Shown piece by piece: positions 41,401 through 53,400 of a stretch of 64,000 bases of DNA. Within the stretch, counting starts at the first letter, position 1. Every line of letters starts with the position of its first letter. The notes beneath the pieces were generated by a model. The model was given only the letters and a program-made list of their open reading frames with translations, was not told where the DNA came from and searched no databases. The stretch covers positions 113,372,067 through 113,436,066 of the forward strand of contig CM055265.1 of assembly GCA_029237695.1 (NCBI GenBank). Direction: 5' to 3'. Source of the stretch: Conchocele bisecta. Lineage: Eukaryota > Mollusca > Bivalvia > Lucinida > Thyasiridae. Made by a program: the position numbers and the translations under genes.

Positions 41401-44400
41401 GGGCTTATGGGTTTTATGGCCAGTGTAGATCAGCCTGTGCATCTGATCACTTCTCCAGTCACTGTCACATATGAGACTCGCCATGTGATTTTGTACCTTC
41501 GGACATTTGCGTAATTTCAATAAATACATTAACAATATTTTCATAAATAAAGTCAAAACTTGACAAAATTTTCAGAGTGCATGCGGAATATAATTCAGAA
41601 TGCACTTTTGTAATCTTTTGAAGCCATTTACGGAAAATATTGTAAATTTTGTAAATGTATTTCATGAAATTACACAGATGTCCGAAGGTATAAAATCACA
41701 TGTCTTGCCTCATATGACCTTAGTTCATGCATGAACTTAGTTGTTGCTCGGCCATTAAACCCATTTACTGCCACTTTTGACTGTACATATTCACACACAG
41801 GTCTGTGTTGAAGCGAAGTAACCAGATGCCCCTGGTGCCCTACCTGCTCTACGATCTCCTAGACAGCCAAGAGCTCCTGTCTCAAACCAGCGGGTATGTC
41901 TTTGTAACATTATAGACGGCTCTATCCGGTGCTACCAAGAGCAGGAAAATATTGTGACGAGCATCTCACTACAGACTGATGAAATCCAGTTTACACTGGT
42001 GAGATGCAATGATTTTAGTATAGTGAAATCACGATGGCTCAAAATGTGATGCCTCGTAATGCTGGGCTCGCTCGAAATAGCGTCGGGGTCCCGATAATTT
42101 TCCCTATATGTTTAATGCGATGGCTCAAAATGCAACTCCTCGAACAGTGTGACCCCTCAAAACATTTTTCCAGTCACGCGGACACATTTCTCGCTATTTT
42201 GCTATACGATGGCTCGAATGTTTTGTCGAATCTGTGTTTGGCTAATTTTCACACCTTTGTGTCCGATTTATTACAATCAAAGGTCGAGCTGCGCTCTACC
42301 TCTCCGTGAAATGTTATTTCTTGTCAGGTGCAGTTAATCAATTTGATCGTTGCCGTTGTTGAGTGTGACAGGTTTAAACTTTAATTGAACAATTGCTATC
42401 TTTATTTTGTTGTTGTTTCTTGTTACTAAATGACAGACGGCGATTTATTAAATATTCTGGGCCTTGGCCACACGGAGCATTTAGTAGGCTGTCTTAAATG
42501 GTAATTTTTTGTTGTAACTCCTGGGTGAACCCGAGCACCCGAGTCGCACACAAGCAGAGTCGTTGCAGAGTCGTTCCAACTCGACTTGGAGCTGTCATAA
42601 CCCGCCACACGGCATCATCGCATGTGTTCGATTCGAGTTACTCGAGTAAGGTTCAAAGGTCAAATTCTTTAACTCAAGTTAGAACTCTGCTTGTTCCAGG
42701 GATACTCGCGTTATTCAAGTTGCTACTTGGGAGTTACAACGAAAAACACACATTGATAATTCCAAATTCCGACAGCTATCCGTGATGCATATAACAAAAT
42801 GTTAAGCCCTTATTATATGTTATCTCCCTTGAGATAGCACATTATGTCATGTACATTTCTACGAAGGCAGCCATATTGTCGTGCTACGCCTAAACGACGA
42901 GTACGACCAAGAAAATAGCCTAAAACTCTGCATATACTATTCTCTATCGTTTTCACAGTTTTGGGCTCAGATTATCACTTAAATTCTGGAAAATACAAAT
43001 CAAGATGTTTTGTGCGTATGAATACAGCAGCTATTATCTTTAGTTCTCACAGTTAGGTAGCAGTGAACAGTTAGCCGCCAATTTCGTACAATGTTTTTCT
43101 GGGAGTTTCAAACAGTAATTTATTTTAGAGAAAACGCATGTATGGGAATGGGTTTGCACCATCACAGTACATTTGCCTCTGGATGGTGATTGAGAAAATA
43201 TGCAACTTTCAGTCTCTAGTTCCGCAAGTGATCAGTATTTGTGGAGATAACATATTTCCGTACTTTCAGTACTTTGATCAAGTTACATTTGTCTGCAAGT
43301 TTCCAGCATTTACACTGGTTACATACTAAGAAAAGCAGCTGTTGTTGCGTTGGAACATTTTACGAGACAACTGGTTCCCGATTGTATCAGATACCATAAT
43401 ACCAACGTCTTTTGAGCTGGGCCCATACACCACTGTTTCGAATGATGTTACAACCACCTGTGACATTAATATTTGCACCGCTATTTACAGTGAATAGTGG
43501 AGCCTTTCTCCTTTGATACTAAATGTAATTGAAATAAAGACATTTTTGTAAAAAGTTTAATATTAATTTCACATGCTGACTTAAATCTGCAAATAAACAT
43601 TATAATCAGCTAAAACATGGATACACTCTATTGTGCTGCGTCATTTCTAAATCCGACGGGTACAGTAGTCGACAAATATACCAAAATCGTGAGATACAAT
43701 GACTTGAAAGATGCGATGATTCAAAAAAAATGTACAGGCCCGTGGGCTGTCAAGCCATCGCAATTTCACTGTATATATAACCAGCTGCTGGCATAGCTAG
43801 GCAGTTTACGAAGTGCTCGCAAAATAAAAAACACTCGAGTTGGCTGGTTACAGGTACCGACCCGAGACTAGGCTATTTTCAAACAAATCACTATACGATC
43901 GATTGAGTGCTAATAAATTAGTGAGCATAATCACCATGTTCTTCTTAGAGAGGTTCCTTAGATCAAGAGAGACTCACAATATCGTCACAGTCGCACGGAT
44001 GACTAGAATAGTTTATGGTAATGCTTGTATGTATTCGAACATACTGTAGTTGGGTTCAATAAAAAATATTATGTTATTTTTTTTATAACCCCAGCATATG
44101 TTGTCTGTCGATGGTTACAGTGTAAAAGTGTACTCCAACCTCCAGACCAACTGATTTGTCTGGTATTTTCAGTTACTCAGAATTTTACAAATCATTCAAG
44201 AACGTTCAATATGTTTGTCACAAAACTAATTACAACCGCCATATTGACACCAATTTGCACTATTCAAAAGATGTGGTTAACTACGTCTAAATCAACATGT
44301 TTATAATGTATCAGCAGGTACATGTAATTAGTCGATACAACTGAAGGAAAATGTAAAATCTCCTTTATAAAAACAGTGATGTTTACTACACTGATTCGCT

Positions 44401-47400
44401 CTATTAAGCACTTAGAATGCGGGAACTGAAAAGTGTCGTCTGCTGTTGTTCCATATTTTGACTTTTCTTTCAGTAAAATCATGGTTTGGCAGCATTTTAG
44501 AATCATTTCCAATGGAAATGATTCTAAATTGCTGCCAAATCATGATTTTGATGAGAAAAACGGAAAATGAAAAATAAAAAGCAGACACCAAAATTTAATT
44601 CAGCATTGTAAGGGTTATCGTGACACAGTCTGTTTTGTGCTTGTCTATTTTTAGACAGTTCTGTCTGTCTTCGTCGGTAATGATTCTGAGTCTGAGGTTT
44701 TTCTTACTCGCAAACATGAATGTAGCACACCAAGCCCAAACCGAGCACAAAGGGAAAATTACGCTTGCAAATATTTTATAATAAATAAATGATTTGATTT
44801 AACAACTGCACTGGCTCGATGACCTTGCATGTCAGGACCGACTATTAAAGGCCCCATCCGATAGGACTAGGCTAGCATGAAGTTGTCTTGCCCAAGGACA
44901 TGCCGATAATCTATTTATTTTGTGAGTATTTATTTATTTATATAATGGTGTTTAATGGTGTTTTAAGATTGGTGAGCAATGAGATATATCTTTGATGGGG
45001 TTACTGATGGCGGGTGAGCAATGAGATATTATATATATTGTTTTACAGATGTTGGAGCAATGAGAATTATATTTATATGTTACAGTGGTTTGTGAGCATG
45101 AGATTCTATATATATGTTACAGATGGGGTGAGCAATGAGATATATCCATGTTACAGATGGTGGGTGAGCAATGAGATATTTATATCTATGTTCAGATGGG
45201 TGAGCAATGAGATATATCATGTTAAAGGATGGGTGAGCAATGAGATTTATATATTCTATGCTTAACGATGGGTGAGCAATGAGATTAATCTAAATGTTAC
45301 AGATGGGTGATCAATGAGCTAATTATATATTATTATGTTACAGGATTTTTTTTTTGGAGAGCAATGAGGTTATCTATGTTACAGATGGGTGAGCAATGAG
45401 ATGTATATATATGTTACAGATGGGTGAGCAATGAGATATATCCATGTTACAGATGGGTGATCAATGAGATATATATCTATGTTACAGATGGGTGAGCAAT
45501 GAGATATATCTATGTTACAGATGGGTGAACAATGAGATATATATATATATGTTACAGATGGGTGAGCAATGAGGTATATCTATGTTACAGATCGGTGAGC
45601 AATGAGATATATCTCTGTTAGAGATGGGTGAGCAATGAGATATATCTGTGTTACAGATGGGTGAGCAATGAGATATATCTATGTTACAGATGGGTGAGCA
45701 ATGAGATATATCTATGTTACAGATGGGTGAGCAATGAGATATATCTATGTTACAGATGGGTGAGCAATGAGATATATCTGTGTACAGATGGGGTGAGCAA
45801 TGAGATATATATCTGTTACAGATGGGTGAGCAATTGAGATATATCATGTTACAGATGGGTGAGCAATGAGATATATCTGGTGTTACAGATGGGTGGGCAA
45901 TGAGATATATCTATGTTACCAGAATGGGTGAGCAAGGAGGTATATCTATGTTTACAGATGGGTGGAGGGCAATTGAGATATATCTATGTTACAAGTGGTG
46001 GCGGAGGGCAATGAGATACATCTTATGTTACAGATGAGGGGTGAGCAAAGAGGGATATTCTAATGTTACAGATGGGTGCGCAATGAGGTTATATCTATGT
46101 AACAGATTTGGGTTGAGCAATGAGGTATTACGGATGGGTGAGCAAGAGATATATCTATGTTACGATCGGTTGAGCAATGAGTTATATCTATGTTACAGAT
46201 GGGTGACGGGCAATGAGATATATTCTAATGTTACAGGATGGGTGAGCAATTTTGAGGAATAATCTATGTAACTGGGATGGAGCGTGAGCAATGAGATATA
46301 TATATGTTACAGATGGGTGAGCATTGAGATATTATCTATGTTACAGTGGGGTGAGCAATGAGATATATATATGTTACAGATGGCGTGGGCAATGAGATAT
46401 AATCCATGTTAACAGATGGGTGAGGGCAATGAGGTATATCTATGTTTAAGATGGGTTGAGCAATGGGTATATTATGTTACAGATGGGTGAGCAAATGAGG
46501 ATTATATCTGTGTTTACCAGATGGGTGTGCAATGAGATATATTCTGTTTGTTACTGATGGGAGAGCAATGAGGTATATCTATGTTACAGAAGGGGTGAGC
46601 AATGAGGTATATCTTTATGTGACGAGGGGTTGAGCAATGAGTATATCAGTGTTACAGAGGGGTGAGCAATGAGATATAATATATGTTACAGATGGGTGAG
46701 CAATTTTGAGGATATTTAAATCTATGTTTACTGAGGGTTGGGTGAGCAATGAGATAGATATATGTTACAGTGGGTGTGAGCCAATGAGATGGTTATCTAA
46801 TGGTTACAGTTATGGGCGTGAGCCATGGAAGGTGGTAATTCTTAATGTTACAGATGGTGAGCAATGAAATATTATCTATGTTAACCAGACGGTGGGGGAG
46901 CAATGGAGAATTTTTAATGGGTACAGGATTCGGTGGAGAATGAGATATATCTATGTTACGATGGGTGAAGCAAATGGAATATATCCTTATTGGGGTTCAG
47001 ATGGGTGAGCATGGAAGATATATCTATGTTACAGATGGGTGAGCAATGAGATATATCTATGTTACAGATGGGTGAGCAATGAGATATATCTATGTTACAG
47101 ATGGGTGAGCAATGAGATGTATCTATGTTTCAGAGGAGTGAGAGCAATGTGGATATTTTATATGTTACAGGATGGGTGAGCAATGAGATATTATCTATGT
47201 TACAGAATGGTTGTGAGCAATGAGATATTATCTTGTTTACAGATGGGTGAGCAATTGGGGAGATATATCTAGGTTAAAGATGGGTTGGAGGCAATGAGAT
47301 GTTTTATCTTATGTTACAGATGGGCCCGTTGTGTGGAGCAATTGAGATGTATCTTATGTTACAGGGGTTGAGCAATGAGGATGGGTAACTATGTTACGAA

Positions 47401-50400
47401 TGGGTGAGCATGAGATACTTCTATGTTAAGATGGCCGTTGAGCAAGGAGAGTATATTCTAATGTTACAGGATGGGTGAGCAAGAGGAGTATATCTATGTT
47501 ACAGATGGAAGTGAGCAAAGGAGGTTTATATTTAATGTTACAGATGGGTGAGGGCAATGAGATGTTATCTAATGTTACAGTATGGGTGAGCAAGGAGGTA
47601 AATATTTATGTTACAGAATGGGTGAGCAATGAGGTAATATCCATGTTACTGAGGGTGAAGCAATGAGATATATTCCCCAATGATTACGATGGTTGTGAGC
47701 AATGAGGTATTATCCATGTTACAGATGGGGTGAGCGAATGAGATATATCCTATGTTACAGATGGAAGGTGAGGGCAATGAGATATATCCATGTACGATGG
47801 TATAAGTGAGAAGGAAGAGGTATTATCTATGTTAACAGATCGGGTGAGCAATCAGAGATAATCTATGTTACAGGATGGTGAGCCAAGGAGGATATTTCTT
47901 GTTTACCAGATGGGGGAAGGGCAATGGGATATATCTATGTTACAGAATGGTTGAGCTATGTGATTTATCTTTTATGTTTATTTAACCAGATGGGTGAGAA
48001 TGAGATATATCCATGTTACAGATGGGTGAGGCAATGAGGATTATATTTTCTATGTTACAGATCGTGTGAGCAATAGATAGAGCGTGAGCAATGAGATATA
48101 TCTGTACGATTTTGTGAGCATAGCAATGAGATCTAGTAAGATCGGGAGATAGATAGAGGCGGAGTTCATCGTGCGCCTGTGTATCTGTATCACGGCCAAC
48201 TCGAGCGTGATTCCGAGTGTAATCGGCATCATCGCGCCCTACAACAAACAGAAGGCCCTGCTCAAGGATATGCTCAAGTCGAGGTAGGCTGACCAATCAC
48301 CTGTGGCTGCAGGGAAGGTGGCATGGTCTAGGGGATATGGTACTGGACTTCAATATCGGAGATTGTGAGTTCAATCCTCACTCTAGGCGTGAAACATACT
48401 TAAAGTGTTTCCATCCCACTGGTCTGTTGGACGAGACTTTAAACTGTTGTCCCATCTCTATATGACCTTAGCTGTTGCTGGGAAGCTAAACCAATTCACT
48501 TTCACTTTTCAGTTGTGGCTGTGAATGGAGAATTTGGGATTATGTCATTTGTGACCAGTGTGAATCTTGCCCAAATAACACACTCCAGGTAGCATGTGTT
48601 TCATTTATAAAATGGCGAACAGTGCAGATCTTGATCAGACTGTGTGGATCTATACTGGTCGCAAAATCCGTAAGGTCTCGTGGGACAGTACCGACCCTGC
48701 AAGTTACACCAATGTGTCCAGAAAAAATAGGTTTATGAATATTTCTTGACTTTGTGAGGCTTGACTAGGTGTATTTCTTTTAGAGTATTTCATAATTCTA
48801 CGATACTCAATTTTAGCTCTGGTTGATTTGACATCTTGGAAACTGACTCATGCTATGCTGTTTCGCCAGAATTTAAGGTATTTTTCTGGCAGTTGTAGCG
48901 AAAAATTGAGGTGGTTATAACCCTGCTTTGGAATCATTTTCAGGAAATGGTGTGGTGTTACAAGTGATAGAACAAGTCATTACAAAGCCTCTGTGCCTCA
49001 TATTTTCATGAAAACAAATTCAGTCATGTTGAAATTTCTGGCCAAAAATAGGTGGGTGGGGTAACTTTGTAAAAAAATAAACATACGTATCTAAGGCGGT
49101 TACTGCATTTTTGTCGCGCCTGCTTTATCAGAAGGCGCGACTATAGTTGCGCTTTTTCCGTCATCGTCGTCCGCCTGGTCGTTGTTGTCCGAAATGTCAA
49201 AAAGTTTATACAAGTTTCTTCATCATGATATAACATTAATATTACTTGATGGATCATTATTGGATTGCTTCAATATTTGGACACTTGCTACATTGGAAGA
49301 CACTTATGCCGCCATTAACATGACCTTGACCTTGTGGAAGCAGTTAGCCATTTTTAAAAAGTTTCTTCAAGCTTGATCTTTTTCGTGTTTTAAGCATACA
49401 CTTCTCTGACAGTTTTTGTGATGCTTTCTTTAGCACATGCTTACGATCATGTTGCGGTCAATTGCGTCGGCAGGCTCTTCCGTGGCGGAATTTTTGTTTC
49501 TGCATTTTGTCGGTTTAAGCTAATCAACATAATGTCAAACTCACAAATTCTACCACTTCTAACATCAAGGATGCCCCACGGAAGGGAAGTTACTCAAGTT
49601 TGGTGACTTATTTATAAAACTGGTCAACTCTATTGTTACAGTGATGCTGTGCTTATGCTATAAAATAGAATGTAACATTTGTGTTGATTTAATATGGTAG
49701 TTATTTAACTCGGCATAGCCTCGTTTCTTATGAAGTCAGTAAACTATAGTCTGTTTCACGAAAGCTGCCCAAATTTTACGCCCATATAAACAATTTGAAA
49801 ACAATATTGTTTTCGATAATATTAAATTAAAGGAAAATTTAAGAATGAGCCTTCTTTTTATTTCGTGAAATTTTGTCAAATATTGGTTTTATTACGAAAA
49901 ATTGAATTCTCTATGGGAATTATAATGGAGGAAAAAGGTAGAGGAGTTGTGGGAGGAGTCAAAAAACAAATAATTTTGGAAATTGACTCCGAAATTGACC
50001 TAGCTAGATAGCTTGGAAATGATCTAACTAAGAAAACAAAAGTTACATTTTAAAAATCGGTCCAGTATTTCTGAAATTCTAAAAAATTTCCCCATGTTAT
50101 GTGCTGGTGGGATGGGTTGTGGTCTAGCGATATAGTATTGGGATTCAATACCTGAGGCAATGGATTAAATCCCCACCATATGTGTGAACAAAATACTTTC
50201 ATTGTACATGTAGTTTCTTTCTGCAGGTCGTTTGAATGAGACTTGAAACTGAGATCACATCTCTATACAATGTATATGTGGATGTGAGTGAAGAAATAGG
50301 GTTTATGGGTTTTGCGACCAGTGTAATCCAGATCAGCCTGTGCATCCGCACAGTCTGATCAGGATCTGCACTGTTCGCCATTCCATCAATGAAACACCCG

Positions 50401-53400
50401 TCATACTTCTAACAAGCAATATTGGCATCAGGAGTGTTCATGCTATTTGATCAGGAGCTATTTGATGGGGTTAGCTGTTGCTGGGACGTTAAACCGTTTC
50501 ACTTGTCATTGTGCAGGAAACTAGGTGAGATAGAGGTGTCGACTGTGGATGGGTTCCAGGGCAGAGAGAAACATGTGATCATCGTGTCGTGTGTCCGGGC
50601 CAAGAGTTCCTCGGGCAGCATTGGGTATGTACTTGTGTTGTGTCGTGTGTTGTCTACATGGCTTCAAGGCCCATGATCATAAACAAAATTGTGTGTGACT
50701 GGGATAGAGTATACAACGGGTAAATTTAACGAGGGGATTCATCCTTAACAGAATCTCGATAAACCTGGTTTGGCCATCGGGTATATTTTTGGTTTACGGC
50801 AAGAGTTGATTTAGCATTAGTCCACATACGTATGTATGTGTGTACTGCGTATGTATGTGCGTACGTTAGTAACACCTTTCATTTTTAGCTCGCCTGCACA
50901 AAGTCAAAGTAGAATGAGCTAATGGTATACCCCTGGCGTTGTCGTCGGCGTCCACAAACTTAACGTTGGGATAAATGTCTTAGAACTTATGTTTCTATTC
51001 ATGGAACACCTTGATATTTCATACATGCATTCCTCAGGTGACCCTCTATCATGCTATAACAAAGCGCTTTGATATTTCATACATGCATCCATCTGATGAT
51101 TCTCTGTTATGCTGCAGCAAATCCACGACCCCATCTCCACACCTTACCCCAAGATCAAGTCCCATACTTAGTGCGTTCATAAACTTAACTTTTGTGTCAA
51201 TTTCTTATAACTTCTCTTTCTTTACATGGAGCACATTGCTGTTTCATACATGCATCAATCTGATGCTTAGTGCATTCATAAACTGAACGTTGGGGTCAAT
51301 TTCTTGTAGCTTCTGTTTTGTTACAGGGAGCACCTTGATATTTCATACATGCATTCATCTGATGATGCTCTATCATGCTGTAACAAATTCACGACCCCCC
51401 ATCCACCCTTGATCCCAATGTCAAGGTCAGTTAATTAGTTCCCATGTTATGGGTGGAAATGTCAATGGTAATGTTAGTCCCACCTTTGAGTCAAGGCTAC
51501 CAACAGGCGAGTATCATTGTCTTCTGACAACTCTTGTTCAATAACTCGTGAACCGCTTCACCGATTTTTATTTTATTGTATCACAAGGTCACTGAGGACT
51601 TATGTTCACCTTGTTTGTAAGGCAAAACTGTTAATTTATGTTTTTATGCCACCGGGTTTCGAAGAAACGGGTGGCATATAGTGTTTAGACCGTCCGTCTG
51701 TCCGTCCATCCGTCCGTCCGTCACACTTTTCGGTTAACCACTTTGTCACAGTTTCTCAAATATGCTGCAGGTGGCATCCGCGTTCAACAGGCGCATTTCT
51801 TGTTTTTTATTATTATTATCAAGACTGCCAGCGAGGGGATTAGCTTAGTGATAACAATGCCCTTGTTACTTGAGAGTTGAATGCGATTATACCTATTATG
51901 AAAGTAGTAAGATTAGCATGAGTCGTATCACTTTTACGGAGTGGGGCTAAGTGACTCTGGTGTGGTGAGGACCTGGCACCAGGTGAGTTTATTCTAATTT
52001 CAGGGCTTAATATGTTAATATTAATATTAATGTTAATTTTTCCTCCATGACAACAGGTGAAATATGGGATTTGACCCCGTTAACCCAGCCTAAAATGACC
52101 TGAACAGTTGACAGGCTGTTAAACACCATTAAATAAAAGATTATAAACAAAAATAAAATCCCATACTGTCATGTCGGCTAATTTTGCTCATCGTCTACCG
52201 TTTGTTGCTGGCAGTAACTCCCGTATGGTACATGAAATTCTCCGATAAGTTTTGGGCAATTAATCATATGCAGTCCGTCAATAAGATTTGTGTTAAAAGT
52301 TTTATTTGTCGGTCCCGACGGCGGCAAGGGTATCAGTGAGCTTATGCTCTAGTTTCACATGAAATGGCTGAGGTTTATTGTGTTTAATTTGCAGGTTCGT
52401 GGGTAACCGGAACAGGCTGAATGTATCGCTGACGAGGGCCAAATACGCCCTCTATCTCGTTGGATGTTTCGCCTCACTCTCGGTAAGTACAAAGGCAACC
52501 TACCAACTACTGTATATATTTGGTCAAGCATGCTTGCTGAGAGCTCAAAGGATCTGCTTTTCTGTGCATCCCTATTCATTTGTCTGTGCATGCTCCATTT
52601 ATCTTTTATTTAAGGGTGGGAATTGACTCAAAATGGCACATATGGCACATTTCATTTCTCTAACCTTCTGCTGGTTTTATACATAAATAGGAAATATTTT
52701 ACCATCCCTGCCACGCTTTATCCACCTGTGTTTATAGATGAAGCAAATTAGCTGCGCTCTGTTCAACGCAACTTTTCTGATGCTTGCGCAGGGCTGCGCC
52801 GGATCATTCGGGTTACCTTCTAATCTGACAAAACAGTATATATGTATGTTGGTTCTTTACAAGAAGGTCCGAAAATATACCGAATCACGATTTGCGGCTT
52901 TACTATTTGAGATAGCGACTTTCTGTAAACGTTAATGATCGGAATACCAGTATGCAACCACCTGTTCCCACATGTACATTATACAGTCACGTATCATAAA
53001 TATGGCTGTGGCTGGAGAAATAGGGCTTTATATGGGATTTGTGGATATTCAAATTTCTGTTTTTCTAGCTCACTCCTCAACCCTGATAAGGATCAAAACT
53101 ATGTTAGAACCATATGGTTCCTTAACTGAATGGCAAACAGTGCAGATCCTGATCAGACTGCTGGGGGCCATTTCACTAAACTTTGTACTACTAAAATGTT
53201 CGTAAGTGCACAATTATGATAGTCTGTAAATTTCACATTAACAATGCTTTATTGTAAACAATTATTGGATTTACATTTATTGAGCATAGTCTGCCTATGC
53301 TCAATACATGTAAATTCATCTATTGAAATTTCCAGATCCTAAATTTGAACATTCTAGTCGTACAAAGTTTAGTGAAATGGCGCCCTAATGCATAGGCTGA

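Noticed and set aside
45515..45847. Peptide repeats SNEIYLCYRWV or CSPICNIDISH
   Set aside because: The unit is 33 bp, so all frames without a stop remain open by default. Indels in adjacent copies destroy them.
44950..48110. CRISPR-like array
   Set aside because: Unit and spacer are not separate, the repeat is contiguous, and the DNA is animal.
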